Part shown: piece after piece, positions 7,526 to 17,544 of the stretch
How the letters are laid out: each line of letters begins with the position of its first letter
How positions within the stretch are numbered: position 1 is the stretch's first letter
Assembly: GCA_021732415.1 (NCBI GenBank)
Contig: JAKFVC010000158.1
Coordinates: forward strand, 1-42,314
Direction: 5' to 3'
Source: Planctomycetaceae bacterium
GTDB lineage: Bacteria; Planctomycetota; Planctomycetia; Planctomycetales; Planctomycetaceae
Length of the DNA stretch: 42,314 nt
Program-made: the position numbers and the translations under genes
The notes under the pieces: generated by a model
Told to the model about the DNA's origin: nothing
Databases searched by the model: none
What the model saw: the letters and a program-made list of their open reading frames with translations, nothing else

Positions 7526-8035
7526 ATGGACATGAATCTCGAGGCCAACGTTGCCAAGTTCGTCAAATCGATCTGGAATCGCAACGTCCGCGAAAGCGTC
7601 GCGTGTTTCATCCTGATCGCCTGGATTGGTTTTGACTTGTACTTTACCGCGGCACCGGATCTCATGACCTGCGGCAAGTTGCTGATGTTGTTCGGTATCG
7701 GGGTGGTTCTCGCGGTCCTCTGGGGCAAGTTGCATATTCCCCAAGCCGAATTGAGGCTCGCACCGCCTGTTGATCATGGCGACCGGTGGAGGCACCACAT
7801 GACGCAGCAGTCGCGGTTTTTGCGATTTGCCTGGTTGTGGTATGTCCTGCCGCTGTTCGTTCCGGGGACACTCATTGCCCTGAGCCGGGTGGGGGAAGTT
7901 CCCGCGGCCCGACTGCTGGGTGTCGGTGGTGTCGCGCTCTTGATTGGTGCGGCGGTGGTCTGGCTGAATATCATAGTGGCCCAAGGCATCGAGAGAGATC
8001 GTGATCTCTGGCTTGATGAGCGGCGCGCGGCCTGA
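7526..8035 (+). CDS. Integral membrane protein, unknown
   Basis: This 169-residue protein has four hydrophobic segments: around ACFILIAWIGFDLYF, LLMLFGIGVVLAVLWG, FAWLWYVLPLFVPGTLIAL and LLGVGGVALLIGAAVVWLNI. The spacing suggests two hairpins joined by a polar loop (PPVDHGDRWRHHMTQQSR). A GGAG element lies just upstream of ATG 7526. There is no catalytic motif. The longest frame of the following HEAT gene overlaps its 3' end, but I place that gene's start later. Confidence 0.65.
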   Translation: MDMNLEANVAKFVKSIWNRNVRESVACFILIAWIGFDLYFTAAPDLMTCGKLLMLFGIGVVLAVLWGKLHIPQAELRLAPPVDHGDRWRHHMTQQSRFLRFAWLWYVLPLFVPGTLIALSRVGEVPAARLLGVGGVALLIGAAVVWLNIIVAQGIERDRDLWLDERRAA

Positions 8036-8126
8036 CTCTGTTAAGTGTCGAGTCGTCGAGGAGATTACTTCCAAGATCAGAGGTCGCACAACTCTGGTGT
8101 CATGCCGCATTGCGGTGGGGTATGGG

Positions 8127-10163
8127 ATGATCTGGCCACGCATGCTGATAGTTCTGTGGTTGCTGTCTCCGGCTCTCGGCTGGTGCGCGGAGCCTGACGC
8201 CCAAAGTGTTCAGAAACTCATTGCGAAACTCAAACATCCGGACGCGGTGGTTCGCGGGATGAGCGTTCGAGAGCTGGCGAAAATCGGCCCTGAAGCGCGT
8301 GCCGCAATTCCGGCGTTGATTGAGGCGTTGACTGATCGCGAGTGGTTCGATGATCGAGAGGAGCGGATCTCTACCGTGGCCGGCCAGGCGTTGTACCACA
8401 TCGGCCTCGAAGCAATTCCCGCACTCACCGCGGCGATCGCCAGTGAAGAATCGCTGGCCTCCAGTGAGGCGCTCGATTGTCTCGCCAGATTTGGTCCGCG
8501 GGCGAGATTGTCTTTAGACGCGATTGCAAAAGCGCTGGCTGTGCCCGATCGATATTATCATTTCGATGCGGCCAAGGCGCTGAGTGAAATCGATCCGCAA
8601 GGTTTGGTCGCGGTTCCTATCTTGGAGCGGTTTGCCAGCACCAGGGGCCGCAAAGGGGATGATCTTGGTCACGGTGGTGTGATCGTGTTTTTGTGGCGTT
8701 ACCCCAATCATCCTCGGACATTGCCTCTGTTGTTCGCGGGTTTGAAGAGTCCGGATGCCAGGATACGCGGTAGTGCGGCGGAGGCTCTTAAACGCATTCC
8801 CGGGCATTCTGACCAGATCGTCCCTGCGCTGCTGCCGCTCCTGAACGATCGTGGAAAGAGGGCCTTCTTCCCGCAGTGGTCGTACTGTGCAAACACTCCG
8901 CTGCATTATGAATCTGTCAGATATACTGCGACCACCGCACTGGCCGCACACAAAGCTTCGGGCGACAAGGTCGTGCCCGAATTGCTGAAGGAATTGCGTA
9001 TTCCCGATCCGGATGGGTTTGACGATTCGGAAGGCAAAGCTGCTCTCTGGCGCATTCCCGAGTTCTCGCCGACTCCGCCGGGTACTGCGGCACGTGTTCT
9101 GCGCTTTTATGAAGAGACGGTCGCCAAGCGTCTGGTGCCTGATAAGTTCGAGAAATTTCCTGAATACGCTTTTGATCACGAGCTAATTGCCATCTCGTGT
9201 CTGGCCCGGATGCCGCTGCAGACTGCTGAGTTCACCGCGAAATTCAAGACATGGCTGAAGTCTGCTGATCAATATCAACGCTTTGCTGGGGCAACCGTGC
9301 TGGCCTCGATCGATCCCGATCGTCATCCGGAAGCGGTGGAACAAGTGCTGGCGGTGATTGAGTCGGCCAGCGACCATTTAGACTATTTGGAAGAGGATGA
9401 ATTTACCGATGTGGATTTGATGCCGCTGGTTGCTGTCCGATCGCTGCTATCGAATCCTCGACTGCTCGAGCGATTTCTTCCACTTCTGGATGAATGGTCC
9501 CGCAAACGGTTAATTGCTTGGGACGATCCCTTAGTGCTGCAGAACTTGCAGCGTCTGCGTCCGAAGGCGGCGTTTCTGGCTGAATCGCTCTTGGACAGGT
9601 TGGATTCGGAAAAATGCGTTGCGGTCATTCGGACGCTGGGACCGGATATTGTTCCGTTTCTGATCGCGAATGCTCGCGAGGGACTTCGACGGTCTCAAGC
9701 GAAGCCTGAAGGGGACTATTGGACATCCGCGCCCGCTCTCGAGCTCTTGCCGAATTGGCCAACCCCCGCAGTCACCGCGTGGAAGGTGCTGCTGGACTAT
9801 TCGAACTCGCCCAATCCCCATTATCGCGCGGTGGCGTATGAGGTTTTAGGCAAGATCAGGGTCTTGCATGGAAAGGCTCTGCCTGAACTGCTGAAGGGAC
9901 TGCGGGACCCGCGTTGCATTGTGCGAGTTGCCGCGGCCCACGGGCTGGGATTGATTTCCGGCCGGGATTCTGTGGTCTGCCCGGCGCTGATTGGCGTGCT
10001 TTCGGATGACTTCGCCGACGTGCGGGTCGCGGCACTGGAATCTCTGGTGAAATTGGGAGTCGACGAACCCGGTGTGCGCGATGCTATCCAGAAGCTCACA
10101 CAAGATCCGCATCCGTATGTGCGTTTGGTGGCCTTGGAAGTGTTGTCGCCTAAGAAGCCGTGA
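8127..10163 (+). CDS. Secreted HEAT-repeat protein
   Basis: I chose ATG 8127 because it gives a proper signal peptide (IWPRMLIVLWLLSPALGWCAEP); the frame is open back to 8001, but that part is polar and overlaps the previous gene. The mature protein of about 650 residues is a string of HEAT/PBS-lyase-like helical repeats, most clearly at the start (LIAKLKHPDAVVRGMSVREL, LIEALTDREWFD) and the end (LLKGLRDPRCIVRVAAAHGL, LIGVLSDDFADVRVAALESL). Such solenoids are protein-binding scaffolds and are very common as exported proteins in planctomycetes. No enzyme domain is present. It is followed 73 nt later by the CRTAC1-like gene, possibly in one transcript. Confidence 0.85.
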   Translation: MIWPRMLIVLWLLSPALGWCAEPDAQSVQKLIAKLKHPDAVVRGMSVRELAKIGPEARAAIPALIEALTDREWFDDREERISTVAGQALYHIGLEAIPALTAAIASEESLASSEALDCLARFGPRARLSLDAIAKALAVPDRYYHFDAAKALSEIDPQGLVAVPILERFASTRGRKGDDLGHGGVIVFLWRYPNHPRTLPLLFAGLKSPDARIRGSAAEALKRIPGHSDQIVPALLPLLNDRGKRAFFPQWSYCANTPLHYESVRYTATTALAAHKASGDKVVPELLKELRIPDPDGFDDSEGKAALWRIPEFSPTPPGTAARVLRFYEETVAKRLVPDKFEKFPEYAFDHELIAISCLARMPLQTAEFTAKFKTWLKSADQYQRFAGATVLASIDPDRHPEAVEQVLAVIESASDHLDYLEEDEFTDVDLMPLVAVRSLLSNPRLLERFLPLLDEWSRKRLIAWDDPLVLQNLQRLRPKAAFLAESLLDRLDSEKCVAVIRTLGPDIVPFLIANAREGLRRSQAKPEGDYWTSAPALELLPNWPTPAVTAWKVLLDYSNSPNPHYRAVAYEVLGKIRVLHGKALPELLKGLRDPRCIVRVAAAHGLGLISGRDSVVCPALIGVLSDDFADVRVAALESLVKLGVDEPGVRDAIQKLTQDPHPYVRLVALEVLSPKKP

Positions 10164-10236
10164 CGGGTCGGGGCGATTCGTCTATGATTTAGATTCTCGA
10201 CTTTGTCCGATTTTCTTGTGATGAGCAGATCTTGTA

Positions 10237-12537
10237 ATGGAAACGCAGACCCCTGCGCCTAATCCGGATGCCGGTGCCACGCGGTTGCTGGTGGGCCTGA
10301 TGCTGATTGCCGTGGTCGCGCTGGGCGGCGTGGTCTGGTTGTCGCGCGGATCATGGGGTGCGGCGAGGCCAGACCCCGCGTTGCCCGGTGCGGCGAAGAT
10401 TCCGAAACTCGCCTATCGACCGCGCGAGCCGATTGATACCGCCGGATTTCTGCTGGTCGGCGCGCTGCTGCCCAAGTGGGAGCCTAAGGCCAGTCTGGCC
10501 ACCATCAGCGAAGCGTTTCAGCGCGTCGGTTACCGCAACATTGAACGGCTCGATGCTGATCTGGCTGATCCGAATATCGATGATCAGAAGCGGGCCTCGC
10601 TGTTGATGAATAAAGCGGCAATGCTAAATTATGAGGGCGATCCCAAGCAAGCCTATCAGGTTTTGGAGCAGGGGCGAGCGTTGGTGCAGAAGACGGAACT
10701 GTTCGCTCAGCGCGGCTTGTTCACCTTCATTTATTATCAGGGCGTGACGGGACTGCGCCGGGGTGAGAATGAAAACTGCATCCTCTGCCGTGGCGAAAGT
10801 TCGTGCATCATTCCCATATCGCCCTCCGCCCGGCATACCAATCCCGAGGGCTCGCGGATCGCCATCCGGCACTTTACGGAGTATCTCGAGCAGTTCCCCG
10901 ACGATCTGGAAGTCCGCTGGTTGCTCAACGTGGCCCACATGACGCTGGGTGAGCATCCTCAAAAAGTGGATCCCCGCTTTCTGGTTTCGCTGGAGCATTT
11001 TCAGAAGTCGGAGCACGGGATCGGGAAGTTTCGGGACATCGGTGATAAGGTCGGGGTGAATAACATCGATCAGGCGGGGGGAGCCATCATGGACGATTTT
11101 GATAATGATGGCCTGCTGGACATCATCACGACGACCTACGATCCGACTGCTCCGATGACGTTTAAAAAGAATGACGGCAAGGGACACTTCAAGAATGTCG
11201 CCAGTTCCGCCGGATTGAGTGAAATGCTCGGCGGGCTGAACTGCATGCAGACGGATTACAACAACGATGGCTATCTGGATATTTTCGTAGTCCGCGGAGC
11301 CTGGTTGTCGGCTCCCATGCGACCGTCGCTTTTGAAAAATAATCAGAACGGGACATTTACGGATGTTACCGAAGCGGCCAATCTGCTGTATCCGGCCAAT
11401 GCCATCACGGCGTCGTGGGCGGACTATGACAATGATGGCTGGCTGGATCTGTTCGTCTGCGGCGAACGGCAGCCCAGCCGCCTGCATCGCAACCTGGGGA
11501 ACGGCACTTTCCAAGAAGTGGCTCGTGTGGCCGGCATCGATCCGGACACGCCGTGGGCCAAGGGTGCCGCCTGGATCGACTACGACAATGACGGTGATCC
11601 CGATCTGTTCGTCAATCATCTGTCGACGGAAGTCGGAGCCCAGTTGTATCGCAATCACGGTGACGGAACATTTGACGAAATCACCCAGTCGATGGGGATC
11701 GACGGTCCGTTGCTGGGTTTCTCGTGCTGGGCCTGGGACTACGACAACGACGGCTGGCTGGACATCTTCGCCACCTGTTATGACCGAGATTCGGGAGAAG
11801 TCGTGAAGGGACTGCAGGGACAACCCCACAGGCTGAATTCCAACCGGCTGTACCGCAATCAACAAGGCGAGGGTTTTCAGGATGTGACAAAAGAGGTCGG
11901 TCTCGACATGGTCTTCGAGACGATGGGGAGCAATTTCGGCGACTTCGATAACGACGGTTTTCTCGACATGTATCTGGGCACCGGCCAACCGAGCCTGGCG
12001 ACACTCGTTCCCAATCGCATGTTGAGAAACCTCGGGGGAAAACGCTTCGCCGAGATCACGGCCTCATCCGGCACCGGCAATCTGCAAAAGGGGCATGCTG
12101 TCGCGTGCGGAGACTGGGACCGGGATGGGAATGTCGACATCTTCATTGAAATGGGGGGCGCCATCCCGGGAGACAAGTACCACAACATCCTCTTCCAGAA
12201 CCCGGGCCACGACAACAACTGGCTGACGGTGAAACTGATCGGCCAGAAGTCCAATCGGGCGGCCATTGGGGCCCGCATTAAGGTTGTCACAGACGGACCC
12301 AATCCGCGGACGTTCTACCGCCACGTTTCCTCAGGCAGCAGCTTCGGGGGCAATTCGCTGCAGCAGACGATCGGCTTGGGGAAAACGGATCGGATCTCCC
12401 AGCTGGAAATCCACTGGCCCACGAGCAAGACCACTCAGACCTTTAAGGATCTTGCGACGAATCAGGCGATTGAAATCGTGGAAAACTCTGAGGAATATCG
12501 CAAACTGGATTGGAAGCCGATTCCCGTTCCGAAATGA
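10237..12537 (+). CDS. CRTAC1-like protein with FG-GAP/VCBS repeats and ASPIC/UnbV domain
   Basis: This 766-residue protein has a single N-terminal membrane helix at about residues 15-36 (LLVGLMLIAVVALGGVVWL), which anchors it facing outward. A TPR-like helical region follows with the segment ENCILCRGESSCIIPI, a Cys-rich stretch I recall from planctomycete members of this family. From about residue 280 there are six to eight FG-GAP/VCBS blades with calcium-binding loops (DYDNDGWLDLFV, DFDNDGFLDMYL, DWDRDGNVDIFI). The C-terminus is an ASPIC/UnbV domain (AAIGARIKV, GSSFGGNSLQQTIGLG, LEIHWP). The fold is a propeller for binding a protein or glycan outside the cell; the ligand is unknown. Confidence 0.9.
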   Translation: METQTPAPNPDAGATRLLVGLMLIAVVALGGVVWLSRGSWGAARPDPALPGAAKIPKLAYRPREPIDTAGFLLVGALLPKWEPKASLATISEAFQRVGYRNIERLDADLADPNIDDQKRASLLMNKAAMLNYEGDPKQAYQVLEQGRALVQKTELFAQRGLFTFIYYQGVTGLRRGENENCILCRGESSCIIPISPSARHTNPEGSRIAIRHFTEYLEQFPDDLEVRWLLNVAHMTLGEHPQKVDPRFLVSLEHFQKSEHGIGKFRDIGDKVGVNNIDQAGGAIMDDFDNDGLLDIITTTYDPTAPMTFKKNDGKGHFKNVASSAGLSEMLGGLNCMQTDYNNDGYLDIFVVRGAWLSAPMRPSLLKNNQNGTFTDVTEAANLLYPANAITASWADYDNDGWLDLFVCGERQPSRLHRNLGNGTFQEVARVAGIDPDTPWAKGAAWIDYDNDGDPDLFVNHLSTEVGAQLYRNHGDGTFDEITQSMGIDGPLLGFSCWAWDYDNDGWLDIFATCYDRDSGEVVKGLQGQPHRLNSNRLYRNQQGEGFQDVTKEVGLDMVFETMGSNFGDFDNDGFLDMYLGTGQPSLATLVPNRMLRNLGGKRFAEITASSGTGNLQKGHAVACGDWDRDGNVDIFIEMGGAIPGDKYHNILFQNPGHDNNWLTVKLIGQKSNRAAIGARIKVVTDGPNPRTFYRHVSSGSSFGGNSLQQTIGLGKTDRISQLEIHWPTSKTTQTFKDLATNQAIEIVENSEEYRKLDWKPIPVPK

Positions 12538-12548
12538 GTCTGGTCGAT

Positions 12549-12813
12549 GGGAGGGCGAGGGACCCAGAGGGTACCCCGCCGAGCCTAAAACGAGCTTTGG
12601 CTCGGTGTCCAAGAAACCTCTTTTAGAGTAGAACGGGCCGAGTTTTGATTCGCGCCGTATTGGTGATTTCAAGAAGAATAATCTCACGCAAAGGCGCCAA
12701 GGCGCAAAGAACGAAGAGGTGCATTCTTGGCGCCTTTGCGTGAGACCTTGTTCCTCTTTCATCACACTTTGCGATAGGCAAATAAGAACGCTCGGAGGGA
12801 GCCTCGCCCTCTC
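12549..12813. repeat. Decayed family D palindrome with a family C palindrome inside
   Basis: The outer arms are GGGAGGGCGAGG (12549-12560) and CCTCGCCCTCTC (12802-12813, one mismatch), the ends of the D family seen intact at 16951-17091 and 35089-35216. Inside is a perfect 19-bp family C hairpin, 12682-12700 with 12727-12745 (TCTCACGCAAAGGCGCCAA). The most economical reading is that a C element landed inside a D element. The whole gap between the two genes is made of this material. Confidence 0.75.
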
Positions 12814-12873
12814 ATCTGGCAGCGAGAGTGCTGCACGGTTGCATCCGGCGTTAAGTTTGGCAACCATATTGCG

Positions 12874-14181
12874 ATGAAACACCTCATCTCTAAGCTGCTC
12901 GCGTTTTCTTTCCTTTCCGCCCTCTTGTTCGGAGGTACCGCGTCCGCGGTATTGGCCGCTGATCAGGCTGCTGCGCCGACTCTGGAACTGCCGGCGACCG
13001 ATGATGGTTTGCCGGGGGCGGGGCCGATTCGGCGGTATGATTGGTTTAAGGGGCTGTGGAATCAGAAGCGTGCCGGCTGGGCCAAGCGCGTCGAGCAGGA
13101 TCAGAAGTCGCTCGTCTTTCTGGGAGATTCGATTACCCAGGGCTGGGGTGATGATTTTGGCGGGAGTTTCCCCGGCGTGAAGGTCGCCAATCGCGGCATC
13201 AGCGGAGATACGACTCGGGGGATGCTGATCCGATTGAAGGCTGATGTTCTGGCTTTGAATCCCACCGGCATTGTCCTACTGATGGGGACGAATGATCTCG
13301 AAGAGCAGGCTGAGCCCGAGACCATTGCCGGGAACCTGAAGCTGATCATTGCCGAGCTCAAGAAGAGCAATCCGCAGTTGCCGATCATTCTCTGCCAGGT
13401 CTTCCCCAGTTCGGAAACGAAGAAGCGGCCGGCGGATAAGATTAAGAAGATCAACGAACTGTATGCCGCCGCGGTCAAGGGGGACAAACAGGTCACGCTG
13501 ATCGAAACATGGAAGCAGTTCGCCAATGAGCAGGGGGACGCGAAGGCTGCGGAATTCCCCGATTTGCTGCATCCCAATAAGGAAGGCTATGCGAAGTGGG
13601 CCGCTGCACTGCGTCCTGTACTGGCGACTTTGGACTATCTGGAGACTGACGACGACAAGTTCCAACCGGAAGCTGGCTTTGTCAGTTTGTTCAATGGGAA
13701 GGATCTCACCGGCTGGGGATTTCGCGACCAGAAGAGTCTATCGGCCCTGGAGAACTTTGACGGCAAGGTGGTCAGCAGCGACGGTCGCTATGTGGCCAAG
13801 CATGGCCGGTTGATTGTCACGACTCCGGCCGAGGGGCGTAAGATCGCTCAACTGTGGACGACGCGCGAGTTCCCGAAGAACTTTGTGCTCAAGCTGGAAT
13901 TCCGGGCGACGCCCAATGCCGACAGCGGCGTCTTCATTCGCAAACCGCAACTGCAATGTCGCGACTATCCGGTCGCGGGGCCGTATAAGAATCTCAAAGA
14001 GTATAAGGCCCAGGACTGGAACGAGATGGTCGTGACGGTGAAGGACAACGTCGCCTACTGCACTTGCAACGGCGAAGTCCTGGAGGCGATGTTGAAGCTG
14101 CCCGAGACGGGGCCGATTGGACTCGAAGGGGACTGCGGGCAGATGGAATATCGCCGGATTCGGTTGATGGAAATGCCTTAA
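12874..14181 (+). CDS. Secreted GDSL/SGNH hydrolase fused to a DUF1080 domain
   Basis: A signal peptide (residues 1-29, ending ASAVLAA) is followed by an SGNH hydrolase domain (about 75-255) with all blocks present: FLGDSITQGW (Ser86), NRGISGDTT (Gly108), MGTNDLE (Asn140) and FPDLLHPNKEG (Asp230, His233). Residues 268-435 are a DUF1080 (3-keto-disaccharide hydrolase, concanavalin-like) domain beginning SLFNGKDLTGW and ending GPIGLEGDCGQMEYRRIRL. I infer an exported enzyme that removes ester groups from a carbohydrate, with the second domain binding or cleaving the sugar. Both halves are intact, so the fusion looks functional. The neighbours do not define a clear polysaccharide locus. Confidence 0.9.
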   Translation: MKHLISKLLAFSFLSALLFGGTASAVLAADQAAAPTLELPATDDGLPGAGPIRRYDWFKGLWNQKRAGWAKRVEQDQKSLVFLGDSITQGWGDDFGGSFPGVKVANRGISGDTTRGMLIRLKADVLALNPTGIVLLMGTNDLEEQAEPETIAGNLKLIIAELKKSNPQLPIILCQVFPSSETKKRPADKIKKINELYAAAVKGDKQVTLIETWKQFANEQGDAKAAEFPDLLHPNKEGYAKWAAALRPVLATLDYLETDDDKFQPEAGFVSLFNGKDLTGWGFRDQKSLSALENFDGKVVSSDGRYVAKHGRLIVTTPAEGRKIAQLWTTREFPKNFVLKLEFRATPNADSGVFIRKPQLQCRDYPVAGPYKNLKEYKAQDWNEMVVTVKDNVAYCTCNGEVLEAMLKLPETGPIGLEGDCGQMEYRRIRLMEMP

Positions 14182-14240
14182 ATCGCCGACAAAACCACAA
14201 ATCATTTGGACCGTAAATTAAGATTGTCTCTTGCTAGGAT

Positions 14241-14320
14241 TTATTCGTGTCATTGGTGTAAGTCGTGGTCCTTCTGCTCAGGAGATTCTTAACCACGAAT
14301 CACACCAATGACACGAATAA
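14241..14320. repeat. Imperfect inverted repeat, family H
   Basis: Arms 14241-14269 and 14291-14320 pair over about 26 of 29 positions (core ATTCGTGTCATTGGTGT). The arms are themselves made of short related words (CACGAAT, CACCAAT). It lies between two genes on the same strand. Confidence 0.75.
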
Positions 14321-14383
14321 GAACTAAGGATGTACTTTTTGCGGGATAATTGTTGATCAAGTTTCTTCTTGTGGTGCCGGATC

Positions 14384-15187
14384 ATGACCGCTGCTGATGA
14401 ACCACCGCATGCCGTGGCTGATGAGTTGTTCGAGGCGGAACTCGATGCGCGTGGATTTGACTACGAGGTCATTGAGGACGGCGTCTACGAGATTGTTGTC
14501 GGCGAGATTACGCTGACTGTCAGTCTCGAAAATATGCGTCGCGATTATGCCCGCGATAATGACGCTAGTGTGGTCTCGCGCTTCGCGGAACAACTGGATG
14601 CCGCTCTGGCAGGCGAGACTCCGGATTGGGAGTCGGTGCAACCTTTCATCCGGTACTCGCTGGAACCGTCCAATTACGAGACGGGCTTTGATGATGTTCT
14701 GCATGAGCCGGTCACCGACACGTTGCTCAAAGTTTATGTCTTCACCCCGCCCGATGGTTCCAGCATCGCCTGGATTGTCGACTCGATGCTCACCGATTGG
14801 GGGGTGACGCGCGATGACGTGATCGACCAGGCGAATCAGAACATGGATCAACTCGTCGCCGACACGAAGTTGGAAATCGATGAGATTGACGGGGTGAAAC
14901 TTGGCATGCTGGCGACGGATGAGACACCGTTCAAGGCGTCGCTGATCATGTCGCCGGCGTTTCGTGAATTGGTTTCGCCGACGTTGGGCTGGCCTGTGTT
15001 TGTGGTCGCGCCGACTCGTGACTTTGTCTACGTGTTGTCGTGCGATGACCAGGATTTTCTAGGCCGCCTGGGACAAGTTGTGCTGGACGAATACAACGAG
15101 TCTGGACATCCCGTTACGGCCGAAGTCCTGGAGGTCTCGGGCGAAGGGATAGAGGCGATCGGGACGTTTGCGCCGCGGGAGTCTTGA
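14384..15187 (+). CDS. DUF1444 (YtpQ)-like protein
   Basis: I chose ATG 14384 over the upstream TTG 14369. The 267-residue soluble protein has the layout of DUF1444/UPF0354 proteins: a paired alpha/beta region (residues 1-90), then LLKVYVFTPPDGSSIAWIVD, then WGVTRDDVIDQANQNMDQLV, and a late segment ASLIMSPAFRELV followed by FVVAPTRDFVYVLSCDDQDF. Members are of unknown function. It has no signal peptide or membrane helix. It sits alone, with palindromic repeats on both sides. Confidence 0.6.
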   Translation: MTAADEPPHAVADELFEAELDARGFDYEVIEDGVYEIVVGEITLTVSLENMRRDYARDNDASVVSRFAEQLDAALAGETPDWESVQPFIRYSLEPSNYETGFDDVLHEPVTDTLLKVYVFTPPDGSSIAWIVDSMLTDWGVTRDDVIDQANQNMDQLVADTKLEIDEIDGVKLGMLATDETPFKASLIMSPAFRELVSPTLGWPVFVVAPTRDFVYVLSCDDQDFLGRLGQVVLDEYNESGHPVTAEVLEVSGEGIEAIGTFAPRES

Positions 15188-15197
15188 TCCCCCATGG

Positions 15198-15575
15198 GAT
15201 AGGCATCCTGCCTGTCTATCGCGCAGCGACAAAACGATGGATCAAAAGTCTTTGGTTTTGAAGTTGCGCTAAATGCGTTCGCCCATCATTGAAGAATTCG
15301 GAATATCTCACGCAAAGGCGCCAAGACGCAAAGTTCCAACGCCCAACGGTAAAAAACATCCTCTTCTTTTCTTTGCGCCTTCGCGCCTTTGCGTGAGATT
15401 ATTCTTCGTTGGCCGACGCGCAAACCAATTTCATATGGAGCGATCAAGAATCAGGTAATGGATTCTCGATCAGAGCGCAACTTCAAAAGTCTGTGGCGAT
15501 CAACCTGGCGATCGTGGGATGAATGGGCTGCGGGTTTGTCGCTTGAGGTGACAAAAGACTGGCAGGATGCCTATC
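15198..15575. repeat. Four-level nested palindrome between two genes
   Basis: Four arm pairs nest in order around one centre: 15198-15212 with 15561-15575 (GATAGGCATCCTGCC), 15225-15233 with 15535-15543 (AGCGACAAA), 15256-15270 with 15474-15488 (TTTTGAAGTTGCGCT), and a family C hairpin 15305-15333 with 15371-15399 (two mismatches). It fills almost all of the 440-nt gap between the DUF1444-like gene and the oxidoreductase. Confidence 0.8.
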
Positions 15576-15627
15576 CTACGGCGAAGAATCCGCGGTCGCC
15601 GTTTACTTCAGCCTCAGGAGTTTACCG

Positions 15628-16935
<1,308 letters not shown>

Positions 16936-16950
16936 CGTACCGCGCGGGTT

Positions 16951-17091
16951 GGGAGGGCGAGGGACCCAGAGGGTACCCCGCCGAGCCTAAAGCGACCGCA
17001 GGTCGGCGTCCGCCGGAGGCATGACAACAGCCTCCGGCGGACTCCGAGCTAAAGCTCGCCAGAGCGGGCTCGGCGGGAGCCTCGCCCTCCC
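16951..17091. repeat. Family D palindrome, intact copy
   Basis: Three nested pairs: GGGAGGGCGAGG (16951-16962) with 17080-17091, CCCGCCGAGCC (16977-16987) with 17067-17077, and GTCCGCCGGAGGC (17008-17020) with 17030-17042. It follows the oxidoreductase stop codon directly. The rest of the gap to 17545 (about 450 nt) shows no further gene or repeat that I can recognise. Confidence 0.85.
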
Positions 17092-17544
17092 AGCCCGCTC
17101 TGGCGAGCGTCCCCACATCAGACGAGATTTTGAAACCCAGAGCGGGCCGAGTACTTTCGGCCGCTCTGGGTTTCTCTTTAGCCGCGGATGCCATCCCAAT
17201 CACACTGACAATGCTACCTCGTGCGGCATATAGACATACGTTTCGTCTTGCCAGTCAGTTGGCGGTCGGTCATAGTTGAATTGACGACGGTCACGCTGAG
17301 TTTGCCGTCATATTGGGCAATTTGAGGGGGATGCTGGGGCGGAAGCCACCTTGTGTCGCTTTTGGGTCGCCGATAGAATCCGCCGCGCTTTCCGAAACCG
17401 GGGCTCGGCCTGTCGGCTGTTTCTCGTTTCGCGAGAATGCGTTAGGTATTTCACCCACAGCGTCCTGCCAGGGTGGAACCTGATAACTTCTCACAACTTC
17501 CCGCCCTCATTTCCATGCCTGCCGTGTAAGAGACGATCTCCCTG

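Noticed and set aside
10624-11988. 454-codon minus-strand frame opposite the CRTAC1-like gene
   Set aside because: The repeated DxDNDG loops of the real gene read as repeated Val/Ile words on the other strand, which keeps that frame open artificially.
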